Origin: Kiritimatiellota bacterium
Lineage (GTDB): Bacteria; Verrucomicrobiota; Kiritimatiellia; Kiritimatiellales; Tichowtungiaceae
Assembly (NCBI GenBank): GCA_014381785.1
Contig: JACNKZ010000035.1
Location: 41,361 to 105,360 of the forward strand
Reading direction: 5' to 3'
Length of the DNA stretch: 64,000 nucleotides
Shown in pieces: positions 27,999-38,100 of the stretch. The notes beneath the pieces were generated by a model, which did not search any database, was not told the origin of the DNA, and saw only the letters and a program-made list of their open reading frames with translations. The position numbers and the translations under genes were made by a program. How positions within the stretch are numbered: the stretch's first letter is position 1; each line of letters begins with the position of its first letter.

Positions 27999-28884
27999 CC
28001 GCAACAAACCCGCGCTCGAGCAAACGTTCCGCCCACTGATTGCGCGTATCGGCGCTCTTACAACCCATGACCACCGCAATAATCCGAACGCCGTTGCGCT
28101 CCGCCGTCGCGGTGATGGAAAAGCCGCCGTCCCGGAAATAGCCGGTCTTTAATCCGTCACACCCCTCCACACTGCGTAACAGTTTATTGGAGCTGGTCAG
28201 TTTAACAGGCGTGCCCTCCCGAAAATCACGAAACGACTGCGAGGTGTATTTGGTAATTCCCGGATAGGCGGTCAGCAGCGCATCGGCCAGCCGGGCCATA
28301 TCGAGCGCGGACGATACATCCGGCAGCTGCCCCGGCCCCGGCGGCAGGCCGTGCACATTATGGAAAAAGGATGAAGTCAGCCCGATCTCCCGCGCCTTGG
28401 CGTTCATCCGCTCCGCATGCGCCGTTTTGGAGCCGGACGCGCGAACCGCCAGCGCGGTGGCGGCGTCATTCGCCGAGTGAATCAGCGTGGCATAAATCAG
28501 CTCTTCAAGAGGAAATACCTCCCCTTCCCGCAGCCAGACCTGGCGACCACCGATCTGCTCGGTAGCGCGATCAATCTGAACCGGTTCATCAATCAGAATT
28601 TTCCCTGCCGCGATGTCGTCGAGCACCACAAACACATTCATCAGTTTCGTCATGCTGGCGGGATAAGCCTCCGCGCCCGCATGATCCTCCCACAGCACCC
28701 GCCCGCTGCCAGCCTCCATGATGACCGCGCTGTAATAGGGATCGTCCGACCGCGACTCAATCGCCTGCGCATTGGTGGCCACCAAAAGCACAAAGAAGCA
28801 CAAAAACAACCGCCCCAAATTTTCGTGAGTTTTCGTGGTTTTTGTGGCGATGACTGTTTTCCAAAAAAACGTTCTTATATTCAT
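27982..28884 (-). CDS. D-alanyl-D-alanine carboxypeptidase (DacF/S11 family)
   Basis: PASMTKLMN (SxxK), HSANDAAT (SxN), GLKTGYF (KTG). Start placed at MNIRTFFW. Confidence 0.93.
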   Translation of the reverse strand: MNIRTFFWKTVIATKTTKTHENLGRLFLCFFVLLVATNAQAIESRSDDPYYSAVIMEAGSGRVLWEDHAGAEAYPASMTKLMNVFVVLDDIAAGKILIDEPVQIDRATEQIGGRQVWLREGEVFPLEELIYATLIHSANDAATALAVRASGSKTAHAERMNAKAREIGLTSSFFHNVHGLPPGPGQLPDVSSALDMARLADALLTAYPGITKYTSQSFRDFREGTPVKLTSSNKLLRSVEGCDGLKTGYFRDGGFSITATAERNGVRIIAVVMGCKSADTRNQWAERLLERGFVAVNATR

Positions 28885-29168
28885 GATAACTACGGAGAAT
28901 TGTGGATGAGAAGTAAGCAATGACCATAGCGGTACGGGCCAGATCATCAATCAAAAATTCGGCATGAAGGACCGGCGACGCTAGCCCGCTCATTGCCATT
29001 GCTTGAATCAACGCAGGGAACCTCATTGGATAGGCCCTGTTCGTCTCTGATTCTATTTGCAATATCAGCGAGCATTATTCACCCAAACCCATTCTGTGAT
29101 CATTCGCGATTCACGGGCCGACCCTCTTCCTTTAGAGGAACGAGTCGATGCGGTTCATATGATGTCTA

Positions 29169-29846
29169 TTACTGATTTATCGCCTTCATGGTTAAGACCG
29201 AAAGCGCGATGGCCAACCCGAAACTTAGCAGGGTTCCGATGAGTACATATTCAGCCAGCTTCTGCTCTTCCGATTCTTTAAAGCGCAAAATGGATTTGGC
29301 CGCCACCAGAAAACCGATGCCCGCCGGTTGACCAATCAGAACCAGCAGAAAGATTAAAGCGCGTTCAAGCTGTCCGATCAATTTCCCGCCGCCTTTTAAT
29401 CCATCGACCTCCAATTTGTTCTGCTTAATCAACCGCTTGGCCACTTTGTTGACCAGAAAACCGCTTCCCTGAACCGTTGCCACAAAACCGGCAAAAAGGA
29501 CAATAGGTTTGTAGACCATATCGAACTGACTCCACAGTTCCGCCGGAACATAGCCCGCAGCCAGAAAAGCCAGCACCACAATGTGCAAAAGCTGATCTAC
29601 ACAGAAAGTGCAGGCTGTATCGCTCACTTTCTGCTTTAAAAAATCGATGAGAAAATGGCCCAAAAGAATAATGACGGGGATCTGCCACGGGAGCCGGAAG
29701 CCAAAAAGAGTCCAACTCAGGAGCGCATGAACCCCGGTGTGCAGAAAAAGCACGCCCAACTGATGCTTGTTTCGAGCGATCCGATCCGGCTGGAGCAGGA
29801 AATCCGCCAGAACATGAGCACAAATGAGAACAATGAAACACTTCAT
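29169..29846 (-). CDS. DUF3307-family membrane protein
   Basis: MKCFIVLICAHVLADFLLQPDRIARNK and ILLGHFLIDFLKQK; next to a SatD-like gene. Confidence 0.8.
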   Translation of the reverse strand: MKCFIVLICAHVLADFLLQPDRIARNKHQLGVLFLHTGVHALLSWTLFGFRLPWQIPVIILLGHFLIDFLKQKVSDTACTFCVDQLLHIVVLAFLAAGYVPAELWSQFDMVYKPIVLFAGFVATVQGSGFLVNKVAKRLIKQNKLEVDGLKGGGKLIGQLERALIFLLVLIGQPAGIGFLVAAKSILRFKESEEQKLAEYVLIGTLLSFGLAIALSVLTMKAINQ

Positions 29847-29915
29847 ATTCAGCTCCATAAAAGCAAGCTCCAGAACTTGCATTGACCCTATGCAAGCTCT
29901 CCAGCTTGCGAAAGA

Positions 29916-29966
29916 TATCGGCATTTATACCGATTTTGAATCCATATCGGCGTTTTTACCGATATT
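29916..29966. promoter_or_regulatory. Two palindromic candidate operators between the satD-like gene and the DUF3307 gene
   Basis: ATATCGGCATTTATACCGAT (29916-29935) and ATATCGGCGTTTTTACCGATAT (29945-29966). Confidence 0.65.
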
Positions 29967-30591
29967 TTTCAAAATGATGTAAAATCCCCTTTATTTGACC
30001 CCATCCGGCAGCAGCCAGACCTTCACTGACGGTTGACTGAGCATACCCAGTTACCTGAGCGATGCGGACCTGTTTATGTTCTAAGAGCGATAAGGTAAGC
30101 AAGGGGACCTGTGCCACGCTGGCACAGGATAGCAAGGTATCTAGCCATTCCACCAGTAACAACTCGGCGGACTGAATGCGGTCGGCTATTTTTCCAGTAT
30201 TAAAAACTAAAAACCGTTTGGCCGATATGGACTCCAGACCATGGCCGGATCGCTCGAACGCCAGACCGGTTGATTCAATGATATTGTTTGGTTCTAGGCG
30301 GTCTACCGGCCCGATTCCGATCGAAACGCGCGTGTCGGTCTTAAACTCGGACTTCACGATCACTCGGAGAAAAAGCGCCAGTCGCAATGCGTATTCCGGC
30401 TTTTGCAGCGCCACCTGCCAGCCGTCGCCGCGCGTGATGCCCAGCGCCCCAACCACGCTGCCGGGAAAAACCGACTCGAATTCCTGAGCGGTGGACTTCA
30501 GCCTGTTCTGAAGAGCTTTGGATTGGTTCGCGGATAGTTCCCGCGACTTCACAATATCTCCGGTCAATACCGCATAAAATTTTTCACTCAT
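29956..30591 (-). CDS. SatD family protein with C-terminal HTH
   Basis: YAVLTGDIVKSRELS, GDGWQVAL, IGIGPVD, and HTH AQVTGYAQSTVSEGLAAAGW. Confidence 0.8.
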   Translation of the reverse strand: MSEKFYAVLTGDIVKSRELSANQSKALQNRLKSTAQEFESVFPGSVVGALGITRGDGWQVALQKPEYALRLALFLRVIVKSEFKTDTRVSIGIGPVDRLEPNNIIESTGLAFERSGHGLESISAKRFLVFNTGKIADRIQSAELLLVEWLDTLLSCASVAQVPLLTLSLLEHKQVRIAQVTGYAQSTVSEGLAAAGWGQIKGILHHFEKYR

Positions 30592-30771
30592 TGTTCACCT
30601 CTTTCAGTTCAACACTCTAAACCGCGAACGGATGCGAATAAACGCGAAAAACAGGATGCTTTCCAGACATTGGAAAATTTCAACTGCAAATTGCGCGGAT
30701 GTTCCAAAGGTTGGAGGATTTTTTTCCAAGGGTTGGAAACTGCCCACGAATCGCACAAATTTACACTAATT

Positions 30772-31569
30772 TCAGGAGTCATGGGGCCGCTCTCCTTCGC
30801 TTGTAATGTCTTTCGCAATTTTAGCCGCTGGGCGGTTCCAAAATGCTTTGTCCTTTGTAAATTCGCCACTGACCACTTTTTCAAACTGTTTGGAAATACG
30901 GCGAATGCTAGGGAGCATTCCATCGCCATTAATTTTTGACGTTTCAAAATGATTCCAAACGCTTGGTTCGGCGATTCGGTAAATTTGATCGTATAATTCC
31001 ATGGCCAACGGAAGGAGTCCACAGCCGTCGCCAACCATGTCAATTGATGCGCGGGGGGCGACCATGTCCTGAAATTCTTTATGAGCGATCAACTTGTCGC
31101 GTTTAATTTTCATCCAGTCCAAAGCGTGATCCAAAGACTCCGGCTCCGGTTTAAATCCTTTATGCGGCCATACTGGAAGTTTATTTTTCAGTCCGCAGAT
31201 GAACTTGCAGAGTCGCTCTTCGCTGTGCTCTTTATCGGCAGATTCTCGCGAAAACCCCGTCACTTTGATTTCGGATTTGTTGGCGCAGATGAAATCAAAC
31301 AGTGCTCTAAACGATGAGCTACTCTTATCACGCTCAAACAGGGCGACTGCATTCAGAATGAAGTCGGAATAGGCAATATGTTGGATATGACCAAAAAGCT
31401 CTCCATATCCGCCCCAGCTTGTTTTCTTGATGTTTTCTGGTGTGCCAATCCAGTCCACAAGACAACGGGAAGATTCTGCACAGCGAATCATGTCGTATAA
31501 ACAGACGATCCGTTTACTCAGTTTCTCCTGAACTTCCGGGTCTGTTGTTTGCGTTTCTTTTGCTGTCAT
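30772..31569 (-). CDS. HEPN/AbiU2-like protein
   Basis: All-helical 265-aa protein with IKRDKLIAHKEFQ resembling the RxKxxAH motif of AbiU2-type HEPN proteins. Confidence 0.4.
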   Translation of the reverse strand: MTAKETQTTDPEVQEKLSKRIVCLYDMIRCAESSRCLVDWIGTPENIKKTSWGGYGELFGHIQHIAYSDFILNAVALFERDKSSSSFRALFDFICANKSEIKVTGFSRESADKEHSEERLCKFICGLKNKLPVWPHKGFKPEPESLDHALDWMKIKRDKLIAHKEFQDMVAPRASIDMVGDGCGLLPLAMELYDQIYRIAEPSVWNHFETSKINGDGMLPSIRRISKQFEKVVSGEFTKDKAFWNRPAAKIAKDITSEGERPHDS

Positions 31570-31685
31570 CAGGATCTACCGCTATAGCTGGCGATGTCCT
31601 TGACGGATTTTCTGCGAAGATCTGCGAGTCGGGTCAAATACTCGATCAGTCGCGCGGCTTTATCAATTCGCTGTGATTTTTCCAT
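31569..31685 (-). CDS. Small ORF (38 aa) translationally coupled to the AbiU2-like gene; possible N-terminal remnant of a larger protein
   Basis: MEKSQRIDKAARLIEYLTRLADLRRKSVKDIASYSGRS*; stop and next start overlap (TGATG). Confidence 0.35.
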   Translation of the reverse strand: MEKSQRIDKAARLIEYLTRLADLRRKSVKDIASYSGRS

Positions 31686-32131
31686 ACGCCCTTCCAAACA
31701 TCAGTCTTTCGTCTTCGCTCTATGAGCTTCGCCGAGACACTGTCGCCAAAGCTATACCCTGACATGTTAGGAGCATTTTTACCCGAAAGTTCCAATCATT
31801 GGAACTTTTACCCGCATATTTTCCAAGGTCAGAACCCGAACTTTGCGAGAAAGGCTCCGCCGCACAGCGGTGGGGTAAAGAACAAAGTGAGCGGCAAGAA
31901 TCGTTCCACCCCTTGTTTTCGTGTTCATTCGTGTGATGAACCGTTCCTGTCGTCACTATTTTCTTCGAAAATTATTTATCGCTACGCTTTCAGCGTGGTT
32001 AAAAAAAAAGCAGTTGCAGAGTAGCTCACCGAAACGATTTTTACCTTACCTTTTCCAAGCATCAGCCTGCGCCAACCTCCGTCGCCGAGGCTATGGAGGT
32101 CAAGCGGCTACGGCTCGACAGATTGGAAAAA

Positions 32132-35100
32132 TCAGGACAGGGCCTCTTCGATGGTTTTGGACAACCGGGCGGAAAGCACCTGTACAGCAGGTTCGTGGAG
32201 CATGCCGCGGTGCGGGCCGGGCACGAGATAGATATCCTGATCGTCCGTGGTCGTCGCCCATTCCATGGTCATGTCGGGCAGGAACCAGGCCGCGATGTCG
32301 TCAGAGCGGAACAACGTAACGCAGCCCGGGTAATAACGTGGTGAGTATTTAAGCGCGGCCTCGCGGTTGCGGCGATAGACCTCTTCACGGTTAGCCAGCA
32401 CGCCTTCGGTGGTCTGCACACCATCGAGCATGGTTGTTACATCAGCGGCTTTGTCATGGAAAAGATTTTTGATCTTCTCTTTCATGATGGAGACCCAATC
32501 TTGGAAGCCGACCACCCGCATGAGTTGCAAGCGCCGCCAATAGAAAGCCAGGCGCCGCTCGGCGGGCGGATAGGCCCAGGCATCAATCAATGCAAGCAGC
32601 TGCACCTCGCAACCCTGCTCTTTAAGCTGCCGCGACATTTCCAATGCCACGTAGCCGCCGTAGCACCAGCCGCCTAGCAAGTACGGGCCGTCCGGCAGGA
32701 ACTCACGAAGCACAGAAACATAGTAAGCGGCCATTTCCGGAATGGTGGAGTGCACGTTTTCCGGATCAATCAATCCCAGCGACTGGAAGCCGTAAACGGG
32801 CTGTTCGGCGGGCAGGTTGTGAACCAGATTGGAGTACCCGAGCAGATCACCGGGCGCACTGTGCAACAGGAAGAACGGCACGCGGCCCGGCGTGCCTTTT
32901 TTGAGGCAGACCAGCGATTTGTACTCGCCCTCCCCGCGCATGTCGATGATCTGAGTCATTTCCGCAATGGTGGGAGACTGGAACAGTTGCGCCACAGTCA
33001 GCGAGGCTCCGGAAGCCAGTACCCGTTCAACGAGCTGGATCGCCAGCAGAGAGTGTCCACCCAGATCAAAGAAGTTGTCGTGGATTCCGATCTCGTCCAT
33101 TCCCAGCACGACGGACCAGATTTCGGCCATCACTTTTTCAGCAGGCGTGCCGGGCGGAACAAAGTTTTCACGCTCGCGGGCGGAAGTTTTTACCGGCGAC
33201 GGCAGCGCATTGCGGTTCACTTTTCCGCCTGACGCGACCGGAAACTCATCCAGCTCCATGAAGGCGGACGGAACCATGTATTCCGGCAGGTTGGCAGAAA
33301 GAAACACACGCAGTTCCTTAACCGACGGCGAGTAGCCCGGTTCGGGAATATAATAAGCGACCAGTTCTTTCTGCTCGGACAGGTCGCTCCGGGCCATCAC
33401 GATCGCCTGGCTGATATCCGCATACTGTTCGAGCACCGCGCCGATCTCGTCGGGCTCGATCCGGAACCCTCGAATTTTAACCTGATTATCCACACGGCCG
33501 AGGAAGACGATGTCGCCATCCGGCTGACGTGAAACGAGGTCACCGGTGCGATAGAGTCGACCCTCGCCCCATGGGTTGGGAATAAATTTTTCCGCGGTGA
33601 GCGTTGGACGGTTCAGATAGCCGCGCGCCACACCCGCGCCGCCTATCAGCAGTTCGCCGGGCATTCCGACCGGTACGCGCTGCCCACGCAAATCGGCAAC
33701 AACCAGCGCGGTGTCCGCAATCGGCAGACCGATCGGCACATCGCCGCTCACCGGGGTGGTGAGTTCATGCACGGAGGCCACTACAGAGCATTCGGTCGGC
33801 CCATACGTGTTGAACAGGCGAACCTTTCCTTTTTTCTTCTGCACCCAGACCCGGCAGAGTTCTGTAGAAACTTTTTCACCGCCAATGATAATCGCACGAA
33901 GGGTTTTAGGTACCGCGCGCAGGTTACGCACCCATTCGTGCCAGTAGGCTGTTGGCAGGTCCACCACAGTGATCTTCTGCTCTAAAATAAATGCCTCAAA
34001 CTCGGAAATGGAGTTGGAAATTTCATTGGTGCGCAGCACAACGGTTGCGCCGCAAGCCCAAGCGGGGAACAGTTCTTCAACGGAACCGTCGAAGCTCATG
34101 GAAAAGAACTGAAGCACCCGGTCTTTGCCGGTGATTCCGTACACATCGAGCGAAGCGCGACAGTGGTTGACCACGCTGCGATGCTCCACCATAACGCCCT
34201 TAGGTTTTCCGGTGGAGCCGGATGTATAAAACACGTAGGCCAGATCCGCCGCCATCGCCGTCACGACGGGCGCATCACTGCGGTCCGGTACCTGATCAAT
34301 GCAAAGTATGCGGCAGGTTGTCTGCTTAAGACGGTTCTTGAGGGTTGAAACCGTCACCACCATCGGCATGGCCGTGTCGCCGATGATAAATTCGACCATG
34401 TCATCCGGATAATCGGGGTCGAGCGGCACATACGCCCCACCGGCTTTCAGGATACCTAAAATACCGATACACATTTCCAGCGAGCGATTGACGAACAGCC
34501 CGATCGGCATATCCGGACCGACACCCTGCTCCTGTAAGTGAGCTGCCAGAGAATCCGCCCGGCGGTTCAGTTCCGCATAGGTCAGTTTTCCATCCACCGC
34601 CTCCACCGCCACAGCCGGCGGAGTTTTCCAGGCCTGCTCTTCAAACAGCTGATGGATACAGCGCGAATCATTAAAGCCGGAGGTCTGATGCTGGAATTTT
34701 TCAAGCACGCGGCGGTCTTTATCAGTCAAAACAGATTGTGATCCAAGCGGCACGGTGGCATCGGCCGAATGGCGGAAAGCCTTGAAATGCTCCCATAGTT
34801 GAGGCGAGCAAGCCACTTCCCCTTCCGCCAGAGTAATCGAATAGACCGGCCGAACACGAAGCGAGGGAAAGCGCATAAACAGATCGCGCGCATAGGTCTT
34901 CCGTTTCCGGCACCTGTTCAATGCGAAGGCGGCGGTCTGCAAATTTTCATAAAGCGGTTTTTCGAGATCGACCGTCAGGCAGAGCGGAACAACCGAGGCA
35001 AAGAACTCAGGAACATCAACCTCTATCTTCCAACCAACGCCCAGCACATCCTGCGAACAGAACCGGGCGAGGAAGCAGAGAAATAATGGAATATCTTCGA

Positions 35101-38100
35101 GCGCAAACCGCTTTGTCGAACCGCCCTTTATGTCGGGAAGTTTCAAGGGTTGGAACAGTTCGAGTTGGCGAACCCAGAACCGTTCATGCGGCGCCATCTT
35201 CTCAATCTGGAACTGCAACCGCCGCCCCAGATCCTCTGAGTCCGGCTCATTTACCATCCAGCCGGACGGCTCGCCAAGGGCCGGAAAACGCAACCCGCAG
35301 GGATCACCATCCACAGAACACATCTGCCCGCTGGACAGAAGCACATACAACTCCCCGCCGAAATAAACTTTGGGCAGACCGAGGTCGTTGGGCTGTGTGC
35401 CAAAATCGAGCGCGCGGCGCAGGGCGTCGATTTCTTTGGCCGGGGCATTCCAGTCGATAAGGGCTCCATGAACGGGCCGTTTATTCAACGGGTAGTAGGT
35501 GCGCCGATCCAGATCCTGCTGACGGCGAACTTCGCGGCCTTCAACCAGTTCGGATGCCAGTTCCACCAAGGTGTCCACGGCGGCATCGTAGCAGCGGGCG
35601 TTGAGCGTAAACGAGGTGTCCTGACCCGAAATGTCCACTTTCTTCTGTTTTAGAATATCCCCGGCATCGACTTCGTCGACCATCAGATGCCAGGTGATGC
35701 CATGAGTCTTTTCACGATTGATCAACGCCCAGGCGGTGGAATAGACCCCGGCATAGCGCGGAAGCGGCGCATCGTGATAGTTGATGGCGGCGCGGCGCGG
35801 CAACGCGAGCACGTCGGGTTTCATGATGTGGCTGTTAACCACGCTGAACAGATAGTCGAACGGACGGGCGGAAAGAACCTGCGCAAAGCCTTCGTCCGGA
35901 TGATGCCACGGAATTCCTTTTTTGCGGGCCCATCGGCGGTTGGCCGCATCAGGAGAAATCAGCCCGAGCACACGCATACCGCTACGGCGCAACACATCAA
36001 TACAGCGCAAGCAAAGAGAGCCTTCGCCAATTACGAAACAGGAAAGAACCTCTTCGGCATCGCCGAACAACGTATCATCCAGAGGCCGGGCAACCTCTTT
36101 GACCACCTGCCGAGCCAGCATCAAAAAGTCACCAGCCAGTTGATCCATGCTTTCGGCGGAAAACAGCTCGGTGTCATATTCAAGCTGCCCCTCCAGCTGC
36201 CCTTCCCGCTCAATGAAATACAGGATCATATCCATCTTCGCGGTGTCATTTCCGATTTCATCATCGGTCAGGGTCAGTCCGGCGAATTTTTTCGGCGGCA
36301 GTGGTATATTGTGCAGGATCAACGAGTTGCGGAAAATCGGATGGCGGGTTCCATCGTCGACGGCTTCCATCACGGTGGCAAACGGAATTTCCTGATGGGC
36401 GTACGCCTCCAACGCGGTACGCCGCACCCGCCCGATCACATCCTGGAACGAGGTCACCCCGGAAAAGTCCGTGCGCAGCGCAAGCGCATTAATGAAGGTG
36501 CCGATCACCTGCTCCATCCCGGCGCGGGTTCGCCCGGCAATCGCCGTTCCTGTGACAATGTCACTCGAGCCGCTGGCGCGGTGAAGCAGCGTCTGCCAGA
36601 TGGCGGCCAGAACCATGTAAAGCGTTGCATTTTCGTGGTGTCCTAAAGCCGTGAGTTCGCGGGTGAGTTCCGGCAGAATATTAAAGGCATGACGGGCCGC
36701 TTTGTGCGCAGAGACATCGGGGCGTTCATGGTCGAGCTTGAAGTGAAGATCCGGGCGCGGCGCGGCCAGCTTCTCGCGCCAATACTCCAACTGGGGTTTC
36801 AGCGCGCCGCTCTGCTGCTGGCGCTCCATCCAAACCGCGACATCACGGTACTGCAGAGCCGGCGGCGAAAGCGGCGAAGGTTTATCTTCCAGACAGGCTT
36901 CATACACCGCCGCAAATTCTTTGTTCAGCAGACTGAGGCCCCACCCGTCGATCGCGATATGGTGCGCATTCAGATAGAGATCAAAGCGATCATCCGACAG
37001 CTTGACCAGTTCGGCATGCATCAGCGGACCCGTTGACAAATCAAATCGATATGCCCCGTTGCTCCGTTGAATTTCAAGCACACGTCGATCACGCTCTGCC
37101 AGACCGGTCTCTGACAAATCGACAACCGGGATCTCCAAACGCACCTCGTCGAGCGGCCGTTGCACCAGCTCTCCCTCTTCCATCAAAAACACCATTCGCA
37201 AGGCATCATGCCGGCGGATCACCTCGTTCAGCGCCCGTTCCATCACCTCGATATTGAGCGGACCGGTGAGGTGGATCACCTCTGGAATATTGGCAAGGGT
37301 TCCTGTGCGGTCCGAATGATGCATCATCCACATGGTTCGCTGCGGGGCCGTAACCGGATAGGTTTTTCTCGGCTCGGCGACGGGAATCGGGGGCACCTCC
37401 ACCCCGGCTTCGATCAATAAAGCCACCCCCCCGACGGTGGGGTGCTCATAGAATGCCTGCAGGCTGACGCCGTTTCCGAGCCGCGAAATGGCCTGTGTGG
37501 CCAGTAGCGAGTGGCCGCCCATCAAAAAGAAATGATCATCTACTCCGGCCCGATCGACATTCAACAACGATTGGAATACGTCAGCCACTCTCCGCTCGGT
37601 CTCAGTAACCGGCGGCTTGAATTCATCCAACCGCAACCGCTCCACATCCCTTTTCGACGGAACCGGAAGCGCCTCGCGATCCACTTTTCCGGTCGGTGTT
37701 TCCGGCAGATGGGAAATCCGGACAAACAGAGCCGGAACCATATGCGCCGGAAGCTCAAGTTCCAACGTACTGCGCAATGCGTCCGAATCGGGCGGGTCTC
37801 CTTCGGTAACGGTATAATACGCCACCAAGCGTTGAAAGCCGGGACGATCCTCACGCATAACAACAACCGCCTCGCGGATGCCCTCAATGCGGCAAAGCGC
37901 AGATTCAATTTCGCCCAGCTCGACGCGGTATCCGAGAAACTTCACCTGATCATCGGTGCGGCCGTAGAACATCAGGTTTCCATCCGGCAACCGCAGCGCC
38001 CGGTCGCCGCTCCGGTACAGCGTCCCTTTGCCGATACCATTTTTCAGGAAATGGGTCGCGGTCAACTGACGGCAATGCAGATAGCCGCGCTCAACCTGAA

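Noticed and set aside
35290-36060. Separate fmt (methionyl-tRNA formyltransferase) gene
   Set aside because: The Fmt-like segment is continuous in frame with the NRPS C and A domains; it is a domain, not a separate gene.
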